A stretch of 64,000 bases of DNA from Massariosphaeria phaeospora (Eukaryota > Ascomycota > Dothideomycetes > Pleosporales): contig JAADJZ010000013.1 in assembly GCA_011032825.1 (NCBI GenBank), positions 186,001-250,000 on the forward strand, written 5' to 3'. Positions 41,292 to 52,148 of this stretch are shown here, in pieces. Each line of letters starts with the position of its first letter. Within the stretch, counting starts at the first letter, position 1. A program made the position numbers and the translations under genes. Under the pieces are notes generated by a model. The model saw nothing but the letters and a program-made list of their open reading frames with translations, searched no databases and was not told the DNA's origin.

Positions 41292-44123
41292 TCACCAATA
41301 CCGCCTCCCCTCTCTCGGCCGCCGAACCTCAAGCGCAGAGAAGCAGCAATGTCCCACCCTATCATGATCAGTCCCCACAAGCAACGACGCGTGCACATCC
41401 GGCAACTTTGCACTGTGCGCGTAAGGCCATGGACTAGGAGTCCGGTGTCCTGCGAGTCGCGCATCGTCGGTGGCGATTTCGCCCCATTGCACAGGCTTGC
41501 GCAGGTCTGTGTCGCCGCATGGGCCACTGTGGCATGCGGCGCTGATGATGGCGCTGCAGCTGCCGCCGCGCGGCAAGTTTCCGATCGAGGTGCGGAGACA
41601 GATTCCGGCTATGGCGATGCCGAGGAGGGTGCCGATGGCGACGGCTACGCGGGGGAGGGGGTTAGCATGGCGTTGCTCTAGGAGAACGGAGGGAGTGGGT
41701 GCATGTATGTGTATGTGTATGCGTATGCGTATGTGTATGCGCATGTGTATGTGTAGGGCAGGCACTCACTGATGATCAACGGCCTTGGACTCGACCCCAG
41801 AAACAACAGCTCCGTCGTAAACCCCCGCGGATCATACACGGCCACAACGGTCAAGAAGATAGACTGCGAGAGCATCCAATGCAGGGCGGTGAAAGTGGCC
41901 GTGAGCGGCACAGCGTAGCGCAGCGGCAGCGACAGAAAGTACGTGGAGCGCTGGCCCGCGGCCGGCGAGCTGACGCGCAGAGGCTTGCGCGTGAGCGCGT
42001 AGCTCTGCCATTCCGCCTCGACGCAGAAGCACGTGAGCAGCGCGTTGAGGCTCATGTACAGCAGCGAAAGCAGCACTTGCCACATGTTGGCGAAGAAGAC
42101 GATGGATAGGAAGCCCTTGATCAGGGATGCTTGGATGATGTTAGCTTGCGCTGACTCGTGTGGTCCAGGGGGCTGTAGATGTCGCGTACCTCGCGCGGGC
42201 GTGATATCTAGGCCGAGTTGGCCAAAGGTGTATTGGTCGGTATCGCCAAAAGCATAGTCCAGGATATGGCTGGCCGATCCTGAACGCGCGGTGATGAGGT
42301 AGAAGTTCTGGATCATGGATCCAGCGCCGCCGAGGACGATGCCCAGCCATCTGATGCAGCGTTAGCTCCAGCATAGATTGCAGCAAGATGGATAAGATAG
42401 ATGTAGGCTGACAAGATGAACGTGTACACTAGTCGCTTCTTGGTGACGAGGCGATACCATCGTGAGCGGTTAAGCGACCATGTATACGTCTGGCCCAGTG
42501 GCCATGGCGTCTTCTGGTTGGATAGGGCGGTCTTGTCTGCAAGACCCAGCTGCATGGTAGTTGGGTCGGGGATGGCGAGGAAAGAGCTGATCGCGTCGCC
42601 AATGGTCGACAGTGGTTTCGCCATCGGGTCTTCGTTGGAGAGCACCTTGATGTTGTATAGCATGCAAGCCAGCTTGAGCAAGTTGACACAACAAACAACT
42701 ATTGCGGTTCAGCGTGTGCTCGAAACCTCGATTTCTGGACGGTCACACCGATCATTATTTCTAATGAATAACTCACTGAGCACTTCTCTTCGAGAGGAAC
42801 CTCGCGGACAAGGCACTCGTCAATTTTCCAGCCCAGTATATTCCAGTCGTCGACGATAGACGGGTTCTTTAGCCAGGCTGTGGGCCTATGTGAGTGAGTG
42901 AGTTAGCTTCCATGCCTGGCGCATGTTTGGGGCCTATTCACACATACCGCCGACCTTGAGTTTATTTAGTACTTTTTCATAGATAATTGCATATAAACCA
43001 GAAGCACTTACAGTCGAAGCTATTAGTAGTTCCGCAGAGCCAATCGTAATCCATCCAAAAACCAACCACCATCACATCCTTCAGCTCCTTAGCAAACAGT
43101 AGCGAATTCTCAATTGGATTAGAGAGCTCTGAAGCGTCGTTCGAGATGATCAGACTAGAGTCATTGTTCACAGACACGTGTGGAATTGACGTAGAGGAGT
43201 TCCACAAGTAATCGTATCGAGACACGAAAATAACGTCGGATCGATTGCCGTAAATGGAAGAGTAGGCTGTCAAGCAGTCAAAGGGGTTTAGCCGGCGCTG
43301 ATATTGCTGATCCATCGCGTACTGTTGCACCGAAGAGCAGTTGTCAGTATCACAAGCCATGTTCCAATTGAAAAGGCTGTCACTGTCGATTGCCTGACTG
43401 ACGAGCTTGCGGTGATTTGTATGCTTGCGCTCCAACCCTGTGAGATTCTGTTCCCTGCGCCACCCATACATCCACGCGGCATTGTCAACACTTACGGGTG
43501 CACCAGTCAAGAATTCTGGTGCTACAATGTGCATCTTGACGTGGTTCATTGGGCGGGCCATGTATATGGCTGAGTTGTAACTGCCAGACGATTAGTACCG
43601 AGAGCTCGTATCGGGGTCCAGGTAGCTGTTACAGAAGATGTAATGGTAGTGAAGAGAATGCGAGAATGAACCAAAGGACCCTGTTGTGCTTGCTGACACA
43701 CCGGAGATTTCTTAGGTTAGGGATGCCAACATCCACCCACCGCTGCTTTTGATGCATTGTATCAACTTCCGCTCGTGTAGGTGCTAGCAAGAGCTGCATA
43801 AACATATTCGAGGAGGACAAGAGCAAGGTAGACAACGTGTTGATCACGATATGAACGCCTCTGTTGAGCTGTTGAGCTTTTGAGCAACTACCCACAAACA
43901 GACGCGGGTTGATAGGCTCTGTCGCTCCTGGATCGTGCGCGGAGTGGCGGTACAGGTAAACTGTCGCCGTAATGTTAAGTATGAAAGTCAAAGCAGCTAC
44001 AGCACAGCTAGCACCAAGGGTGGTTCTGCGCTTTGTGCGCCAGGACTTGAACGAGACCCAAGGAGAAGTTTTGCCCGTTCGTTCTTCAAGTAATGGTGTT
44101 AGCCTTGTGCAGTGTAAAGACAT
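41292..44123 (-). CDS. DUF6536 family membrane protein (798 aa, eight exons)
   Basis: Exons on the minus strand: 44123-43633, 43580-43012, 42954-42948, 42885-42749, 42698-42413, 42350-42190, 42129-41770 and 41677-41292. Together they hold an open frame of 798 residues, normal for the family. DUF6536 hallmarks are SWRTKRRTTLGASCAVAALT, FVGSCSKAQQLNRGVH, LLSSSNMFMQLLLAPTR and LPLHLLYNSAIY across the first junction. Later junctions restore EIMIVVCCVNLLKLACM and YTFILWLGIVLGGAGSM. About seven membrane segments are visible. The C-terminus has GSCSAIISAACH and VGHCCFSALEV. No function is known for the family. The third exon is only 7 bases, needed to keep the frame. Intron 7 contains a CATACA microsatellite. 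Confidence 0.85.
41701..41755. repeat. (GTATGT/GCATGT)n microsatellite in an intron
   Basis: Imperfect hexamer repeat in the last intron of the DUF6536 gene; it is open in the coding frame, so intron retention would add Tyr/Thr-rich residues before a stop at 41678. Confidence 0.85.
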
Positions 44124-46470
44124 CGCGACAGTCCCGTGCGCTTACCATGATTCTCAAGAGCAACATTTCTTCCAGCCTCATACGGGACAGATTGGTATGC
44201 ATACATGTTTCCGTACAACGGAATGGGTGAAGGATGACAGCGTCGTGAGTTTCCAGGTGTGAGGACTTACATGCCTTGCAGGCACCTGGGCAGGCTGAGC
44301 TCTTGAAGAACTCACAACGCCTACTGCCTGCTTTTCTCTCGTCATTTATGCAAGTGCCGGAGTTAGTATAGCTCGAAAGATCGAATGCCGCACAGCCTGA
44401 TGCAGCAAATAGTACGAGTTTTCGAACGCCATGCAGCCTTCTTTCCAGCCTCATTTACGCGATAGGGGCCAAAACTCGTCTAGAGGTTGTTAATTGGACA
44501 GCATGTTACAAAGTAGAAAGGTCAGCCTTAGAAATACGAGACTGGTGATACTACAAGACATGGAAATATAATTTCGACATCTCTAGTATACTAGAATTCG
44601 TAGATATAAAACAAAGGTAGTCTACTTACCTACTTCTATGATTGTCCATATTCTTAAGATAATTGCGTAAAGTTTGTGTCTTCCGTAGGTAAAAAACCCT
44701 TCCGCCAAGGAGAGGAAGTTGGACAAGGTGGGTGCGACACTCACTCGTGCGCCTCTCTAGAATTGTAGAGAAGTAAGCAATACTGGATTTGTGTGTCAAT
44801 AGATGTCGTGTAACTTGGCCAGGTAATAACGATGTTGAGTGCGAGTTAAAACCAGACCTCTAACGTATGCTTCTACGCAGCAAGTAGCGCCTTCTGATTG
44901 TCGCACTCAGCCGCTCCAACTGACTCGAATTGGTCCATCTCCTACGGACTACGGAGCACCTGCTACCGTCGTCTTACTGGCCACATCCGGGAATGCGCGC
45001 GCTCGCGTTCTAGCCATCGAGCCCGGCGATAATTAGGGTATATCGCGTCTATTGTCCACAAAATCGCCACTCGTCCTTATCTCAGCCTCCGCATCGATAT
45101 ATACATCCAGCCACATCACATAGCTTCGTGGCGCTAACGTCGTCGTACAGACTCGCTACTTTTTGCCAATACAAGCAAGCAATCCCGGCTGCTATCTTCA
45201 AACTTCGGTTGAAGTCGCACGTCGAAGCTAGGACAATGCTAGTGCGGGAACTAGAGGCCAAGAGCCACGAAAGCTGAAACTGTTTGAGATTGGGAGAAAC
45301 TACGATAGTCAATTGAAAGATAGTAGAAGACCTGTTGGGGATAACAAAGCAGAGCGACTGAAGCCAGAGGGGTGTAGAGTGGAAAAACAATAATGGCGAA
45401 AGGTGAGGCTGGAAATGACTAGTGGTTTAGAGATGGACCACGTGAATGGAGCGGACGGCGCTGTGCGGCGCGCCGGACGATGTGTCCAAACGTGGGGGTG
45501 CGGAGTGCAGTTTCGAAACCAACGTAAAATGGCCTGAGCGTACATATCGCACGAGCGAGGAGCCCTTAAACCACATACTCCGTACCAACCAAATGATTCA
45601 ATTCACCCTGGCCTTGGCAACAATCCTCCGGAGTTGCATTGTAGCATCGAAAGGATTCCGATGGTGCGTGGCATCAGCCTCGCACTCGCGATGGAACAAC
45701 CCAACAGCAAGAGTTGCGACCGATAATCACCACAAACGGCCGTGACACAGACCTCCGCGGCATATCTTGAGTGCTGAGCAGCGCAGAGCCCGTGCCCAGG
45801 ATAAGATTGCGCCACAGGGTCTTCTGGGCGATTGCGGGCCGCCTCAGAGATAAGGCGGGGCGGCTTCGTCTCCTGCGCGCATCGCTAGCATATCCGTTCA
45901 TCGCGTCTGTCGCCGTGGAAATCGTGATCGGGATCGGGATCGTGATCGTGTACATACAGCAGCGAGCCACTAGGCATCGAGAGAACGCTGAACGACAGGA
46001 GCACTGGAAAGTGGCGAAGATGATGCAGAGGAGGTCTGGATTGCCAAGCGTGGCGTTTAGCGGGGGCAAAGGGGTGGGTCTACTTCGCCGCGTGCGTGGA
46101 AAAAAGAAGCAGACAGTAGCGCTACATTGTGGCGAGCCCTTCAGAAACAATGCCGAACCGTCCAGGGACGTTGGCTCAGCTGGAATAGATGGCGCATGTG
46201 GTTCCCTGGATGATGAGTTTTAGTAACGACCGATCTCTGCTTGGCGCTTGGGAAGAGCAGATGTCGGAATGCTGTGCCAAAGTATCCTCGTCTGTAGACT
46301 TTGGTGCGAAAAATGGGTATATTGTTTGTGAATTGGTCGCCCGACGTTGGAATACCGCCTGCGATTCCGACAGTCGATGTACACTCCTAACTCCTGCCTG
46401 TGAGCCTCTGTGTAAGTAGCTTTCCTGTAGTCCACCATCTATATTGTCCGACCCCATATTCCACCATTCT
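44124..46470. other. Intergenic region DUF6536/permease
   Basis: 2.3 kb. Upstream of the DUF6536 start the frame stays partly open to 44454 but without family similarity. An ATCGGG-type tract lies near 45927-45950. A 150-codon frame without ATG at 45771-46223 contains a hydrophobic stretch but was rejected. No supported gene. Confidence 0.45.
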
Positions 46471-48214
46471 CTAAGCCCTCTTGTCAACGTCAATGTTGCG
46501 CCTGAAACCAACGAGCTGAATCATCTCGGTCCAAAATCCAACTGGAGGCGAAATAAAGGAAGCCTCGTACGCATCGATAAGCGGTGCATCCCATGTAAGG
46601 TCTACTTGACTGGACGGTATAATCTTGGTGCGATGGATCAACTTCCAGGTCACGAACATAATCGGGGCGACGCCGACCATAGTGTATGAGGAAAAGAAAT
46701 CGGCGAGCGTCCAATGGCCGGGTAGGAAGACGGCGTAGCCATAGCAAAAGACAATGCACACAAGCCCGACAAGACCAATCCAGGCAGAGTAGGGCTGGAA
46801 GTAGCCGGTGTACGGGAGTGTTCGTCGGTCGAAGCCTTGGACTTTGCAAGCCCTAAAAAAGGCCAAGAAGGTGGTGCACATGACGATGTAGTTGATGGCA
46901 CCACCAGCAGTGATCAATGCGACGAGCCAGCCGAGGACAACAGCCGAGTCCTTTCCAAGCTGGAGGAAGGAGAGCAGAGGGAACAGCATGACAGTGGCGA
47001 AGCAGTAGATCGGAACACCATTGCGGGTGCACTTTCTTAGGATCTTGGGCGCCCGACCCTCGATAGCGAGCGAGTAAAGACTCCGAGTCGCACAGTAGGT
47101 GTAGGTATTGCCGGCGGAGAAGATGCTGGTGAGAAGCAGTGCGTTTGTGACATCGGGAAGAATCGGGACAGCTAGATTTTGCATGGCAATCACATACGGA
47201 GAGGCTGCCGCAGTGCCAGCCCCGCCGCCTTTGCCGTTAAGGATTTCGTCGAGAGTCGGATCGTTGTAAGGAAGGATGATGCCAACGCAAAGGGCTCCCA
47301 AGATGAAGAAGATACCGAATCGGACGTAGACGGTCTTGAACGCATTCTTGATATAGACACGGGGGCGCTTGGCCTCTCCAGCGACCATGGAAATGTACTC
47401 GGGGCCGACGATGCAGAAGGTCGCGGCCCAGAGTGCGCCCAGAAAGCCTTCAAACTGTCCCAGGGTGCCAGTAGTGATGTACTCGGCAAACGCACCGGGG
47501 TCTCTCCAGTGACGAAATCCGTATGGGTCTTTCTTGGGGTTGCCGCCGCACATGGTAACGAAGGTGAAGGCGTAGAGCATGAAGATGAGGATGACTTTGC
47601 CGCCCGATAGCCAAAATTCAGCCTCACCATATGCTTTCACAGCAAGCACGTTGCAAGCCCTAGTAAAAATTTAGCTCTGAAATAGTAGATGGAGTCTTAG
47701 CTGCTAATAGTAGGAAACGAGGAGCTCACGCGTATAGCACAATGCAACCAGCACACACAGCCGCCACTGGGATGTCATCTCTCCAGAAAGTAAGTACCAA
47801 GTTCAGAGCAGTGATTTCAAAGGGAATCAGTAGAGCCTCGTAGAAGAAGAAGTTCCAGCCGGCCATGAAGCCGAATGCTTCGTCGACCCATTTGCCTGCC
47901 AGACGGACGAAGCCGCCCGTGACGGGCATGTAGGTCGACATTTCGGCTACGGAATTGTTGACGAGTCCCATGAGGCAGCAGTACAGGGTGTATGCGAGGA
48001 ACACGCTACCGGGACCGCCTTTGTTGAGGGCGCCGCCAATACTTACGAAGAGGGCGGTGCCGATGGAGCCTCCAATGGCGATCAGCTGGATCTGACGATT
48101 GCCCAGATGGCGCTGGAGGTCGTCGGCATTGTCGGAGAAGCTGCCGACCTGGACGTCGTGGCTGTTGCTGCTTTCATTCACGTACTTGTCATCGTACTTC
48201 TTGGACTCTTCCAT
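46471..48214 (-). CDS. Amino-acid permease, Dip5-like (APC/YAT family)
   Basis: Two exons, 48214-47730 and 47659-46471, are joined across a 70-base intron to give 557 residues with about twelve membrane segments. The start of the transport core reads NRQIQLIAIGGSIGTALFVS, the signature of fungal YAT permeases. FGFMAGWNFFFYEALLIPFE and GPEYISMVAGEAKRPR are typical of the dicarboxylic (Dip5) branch, and NTYTYCATRSLYSLA marks the later half. Such proteins import glutamate/aspartate or related amino acids with protons at the plasma membrane. The exact substrate is inferred from resemblance to yeast Dip5. The junction reads CIVLYA then ACNVLAVKAYGE. A large divergent promoter region lies upstream. 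Confidence 0.9.
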
Positions 48215-50711
48215 GGCTGCAAGGGGAAGCTGTCGCTTTGGAAGTCGCTAGGGCCTGAGGGAAGTCGCTTGGGAAGCCGGGGCAGTGTCGCGTGGGTAGC
48301 GGTACAGAGTCGCGTGAGGCCGTTGTGTCCAGACTGAGTTGCTTGTGGTGATGGCTGGTGTTGCTTGGATCGGCGGGCGCTGCAATCGGGGGCCCGGGGG
48401 AGCGGACGCAGAGGAGGGGCAAAGGGAGGGTGGGCAGAGCGTGAAGAGAAGGCCTGGCAAGGCGGCGGGAAGAGGTGAAAGGCGCGCCAGGGTCTTTATA
48501 CAAACGCAGACGCGGGTCGTCGGTGTCGGTGTCCTGGACCCTGTTGGCGGATTGCTAGCGCAGCGAGCTGCCATGACCGCCCAGGGCCGCCACCACTGCA
48601 GTGGTCTCCACCTCTTGCTGCGGGTGCCGTCCGATGTGCTTGGACCGGGCCAACAGGGCAGATTGGCAGATTGGCATTGCCTCGGGGTTCCCAGGGTCGC
48701 GCTAGCCAGGTCGGGCCAAGCGCAGCCTGGGCATCTGCGCGGCCGGCAACTCGGAACAGAGTTTTTCGAGTTTTGCGCACCACGGCCGCCTGCCCCCGCC
48801 TGCCCCAACCCCGCTCGTCGCGCGCCAATCAGGGCCCGGATCGTGTGCCCAACTCGGGCTGGCGGCTGTTAGTCAGGCAGGCCGGGGTGCCAGAGAATCG
48901 CCAGAAAACCGCCCCGCGCGGTCTAGCGCCCCAGCACCGCTCCACGCCGCGCCGAATGGCAAACGCACCCTGACGACAGCTCTTCCCTTCTCGCCGGAGC
49001 TCACCGCGGGCGTGGATTATCTTTTCCAATTCACCAGACACATCCCACCGCTGCCCCCGTCCCACGCCGGCTAGCGTTGCAACTGTCCAGGCCAGGCGTC
49101 CATGGTCGCGCATCGCGCTTTACGTATGGCCTATAGCATCAGCGGCATGCGAACAGACTGGAGATTTGGGAGCAGAACATGGCTCCAGATCGTCCGTTGC
49201 AGCTCGCCATCCTGCATGCAGACACGCCAAGAGCACGCAATGCTCCTGCGAGAGCAACCGGTTCGTGCGGCGAACGCCCGAAGGTGATGCAACCTCGTGG
49301 ATATGTCGTGTAATGCCAAGTGCAGCGTGGAGGCCTTATTACTCTGCCTCATTCACGCTCTTTTGTGATTGACACGCATCGGCTCGCTGACGAAGTGGTC
49401 CTGGATACTCCGTATAATATCTGATCCTCTACACAGCAGCTCTTGAAAGGCCGCCTTGCGAACGGCGTCTTTCACCGGAGAAACAGCCGCGGGTTGAGTT
49501 GTTGGCCACTGAAAATCGAAAATCGCGCGGTAACAGACTGGAACCGGTCAGCAACTCCGCTTGTCACGCTGTGCGCCTTTTAGCGTCAACTCTCTTCGCC
49601 AGCAGGGAGGACAGTAACGACACTGAGACTGAGCTCCTATCCTCCAAGGGTACAAGGCTGTGCATACCTAGCATCCGCCGCCTATTCGTTACGTAGTGGT
49701 TGCCCACGCTCGCAATCTGTCGGGAACATCGAAACTGAACGAGTCCAAAAGCGCAGAGGGAGACGGCCAGGGAAAAGATGGGAGTAGAGCGGGTTGAGGT
49801 AGATGAGTTAAAAGCGACGTTCGACCAACACCGACGGAAGTCGCCGTGGTCGCTGGCATGCGATGACCTCAGTATCACGTCGCCGACGCCAGCCGGGCCG
49901 CGACTTCCTCTGCTCTGGGCCAGACTCTGCCCACATGCGCGCTAATCCCCAACAGTCGCAAAGGATACAACCCGTGCAACAACTTCATGATTGCATAACA
50001 ACTTCATAATTGCATAACAACTTCATGATGCAGTACGAGAGCAGCTCAATCTGCACAAGATACCTATCGTCCCCAGTCCAAAGGACCTCGAGCCTCAGTC
50101 TCGTGTCTTACACCCTGTGCCGTATCGATAAGAGGCTCCGCGCTTCCCCGCACCTTAACCCCATTCCCCTCCCCATCGTCGGTCAGGCTACATCGACCAA
50201 AAGGCAAGACATACATCGCCTGTCTTTGTCCATTTCAGTATTCACTCTAGAACTCGCATTTCGAGAAGGCAGGGAAATCCATCGGAGCGACCACGATAAT
50301 CTGAGCAGGTTTCACTTCCGTATGCTTCCAACCTCGGAACCTTCTACAGCTCTCTTCGTGGTTAGCCCAGCTCACGTCCTTACATCTTTGTCTATCAATA
50401 TATTATCTATCTACACCGCATAGCTTTCTTTGGCTAGTTCTCATAGCCAGAATTCTCTCCTAAGTTTCGGCGCCTTTTCAAGCCCCTATGGCAACAGGCC
50501 TATCAGTTTCAGACAACATTCTCTTGGGCTTGGTCTAGTCCACTTCGTACTACACACCATAATCTCTTCCATCACTTAAGAAGTCGACAAGTGTCTGTCT
50601 GGCACAAGTAGGAAATAACTGGAATTGCACCCAGAATCAACTCCTCCACAGACTCCATCAGTCTTTCTGCCACCCCAAGACCCACCACTTTCCATAGCCA
50701 GCCAGCCCGCC
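48215..50711. other. Large divergent promoter region
   Basis: 2.5 kb between the permease and the DUG3-like gene, the longest gene-free stretch. It starts G+C-rich (48250-49100, shadow frames only) and ends with a C/T-rich leader. It contains a 19-base tandem repeat at 49981-50036. Its length suits a nitrogen-regulated permease, but no known site was proven. Confidence 0.5.
49981..50036. repeat. 19-base tandem repeat, nearly three copies
   Basis: AACTTCATGATTGCATAAC, then AACTTCATAATTGCATAAC, then a partial AACTTCATGATGCAGTAC. Confidence 0.9.
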
Positions 50712-51773
50712 ATGTGTCGCTGGTTCGCATACATCTCTCCCACGGAACCCTGCCTCCTCGCAGACGTCCTCATCTCGCCCGCAAACTCAATCTCCAAGCA
50801 ATGTTCCGAGCACTACCTCCCGGGCCTCCTCCCGCGGGACCAAGAAAAAGACCTCGACGACAGCCCGGACGCGCTCCTCCGCATGCGCAACTCCCTCCTC
50901 AACATGGACGGCCTCGGCATCGCATGGTACACGACCGCAGCCGCCTCGTACATGAAGCACGTCGCCGGGCCGCGCCCCGCGCTGTACAAGTCGCAGTCGC
51001 CGCCCATCAACGACTTCAACTTCCGCTCGCTGTGCGACAACACCGAAACGCGGTGCGTCTTCGCGCACATCCGCGCGAGCAGCGGCAGCGTTGTCACGCA
51101 GGTCAACGCGCACCCCTTTGTCTTCGGCCGCCACATCTTCATGCACAACGGCGCCATTTCTAACTTCGCGGCTATCCGCCGCGCCATGACTGACCTGATG
51201 GCCTTTGACGCCTACTGCAACGTGCTCGGCTCCACCGACTCGGAACACGCCGCCGCGCTCTACATGACGAATCTTACGAATCGCGGCGCGAAAGCCACAT
51301 GGCACGACAGCTACCCGCTTCCCGCCATGCTGGCCGCCATGACCAAAACCCTCACCCAGATCATGCAACTGCAACACGACATACTGGGCGCTACGCGCAC
51401 GCCCAACTCGCTCAACTTCTGCGCCACCGACGGCGCCAGCATGGTCGCCGTGCGCTTCCGCAACCACGCGACGCAGCAGCCGCCCTCGCTGTACTGGTCC
51501 GAGTTCGCCGGCCGCACGCTGAACGGCAAGTTCCCCGGGCACCCGGACTCGGGCGCCTTGGTGAACGAAGACGCGGTGCGGGGCGCCGACGAGCGCATTG
51601 GCAAGCACACTATTGTGGCGAGCGAGCCGACGACGTACGATGAGAAGGAGTGGCATTTGATAGCGCGGAATTGCGCGCTCACGGTTGATGATGAGGGGGT
51701 GGAGACGCAGGTGGAGATTCGATATGACGCGGGGTTGGATGCGGAGGAGGGGAGTGCGAAGAAGACTGGGTAA
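50712..51773 (+). CDS. DUG3: DUG3-like class II glutamine amidotransferase
   Basis: A single exon; the start at 50712 is chosen because it puts Cys directly after Met (MCRWFAYI), as class II amidotransferases need a terminal nucleophilic Cys. The longer open frame upstream begins without ATG. The product is 353 residues, close to DUG3 family length. Other active-site blocks are FAHIRASSGSVVTQVNAHPF, RHIFMHNGAISNF and GSTDSEHAA. In yeast DUG3 works with DUG2 in cytosolic glutathione breakdown, cleaving the gamma-glutamyl bond. The family also includes other YafJ-like proteins, so the pathway role is inferred. Confidence 0.85.
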   Translation: MCRWFAYISPTEPCLLADVLISPANSISKQCSEHYLPGLLPRDQEKDLDDSPDALLRMRNSLLNMDGLGIAWYTTAAASYMKHVAGPRPALYKSQSPPINDFNFRSLCDNTETRCVFAHIRASSGSVVTQVNAHPFVFGRHIFMHNGAISNFAAIRRAMTDLMAFDAYCNVLGSTDSEHAAALYMTNLTNRGAKATWHDSYPLPAMLAAMTKTLTQIMQLQHDILGATRTPNSLNFCATDGASMVAVRFRNHATQQPPSLYWSEFAGRTLNGKFPGHPDSGALVNEDAVRGADERIGKHTIVASEPTTYDEKEWHLIARNCALTVDDEGVETQVEIRYDAGLDAEEGSAKKTG

Positions 51774-52148
51774 TAATGCTGGTGCGGCAATGTAAATGCG
51801 AGGTGAGGTATGAATTCCAACGTCAGATGACCATCATATCTTTGCCTTGTCACGTGAGAAATACGCTCAGGTTCGAGTCGGGCTCCACAGCCTTATCCTG
51901 CCCAAGCCAGTTTCTTCGCTATGCATCCGTCTGGGCCATGTCCTCCTCTACGGTATAACGCCAGTGTGCGACCACCTTCAATCCCAGAGCTACGCACCCA
52001 AGCCCCATAGACGCCACCCACTAAGCCTCCCTCCAAGAAGCGACAAAAAACACAGCTCAGCTCAGCTCAGCTCAGTCCAGCTACCCAACCCGTTCATCAA
52101 TGAGATTCCCAACCTCCAACACTTTCCTCTTCCTCTTCCTCTTCCTCG
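51774..52148. other. Convergent intergenic region
   Basis: 375 bases between stop codons. It contains a CAGCT repeat (AGCTCAGCTCAGCTCAG) near 52051-52070 and CTTCCTCTTCCTCTTCCTC just before the next gene's stop. Confidence 0.6.

Noticed and set aside
45771..46223. 150-codon frame with a hydrophobic stretch
   Set aside because: No ATG before the hydrophobic part, no family motif, and the opposite strand is equally open.
48339..48872. 177-codon plus-strand frame in the permease promoter region
   Set aside because: G+C-rich stretch open in several frames at once; no ATG context or protein-like pattern.
50625..50711. N-terminal extension of the DUG3-like protein
   Set aside because: It would bury the catalytic Cys that must follow the initiator Met.
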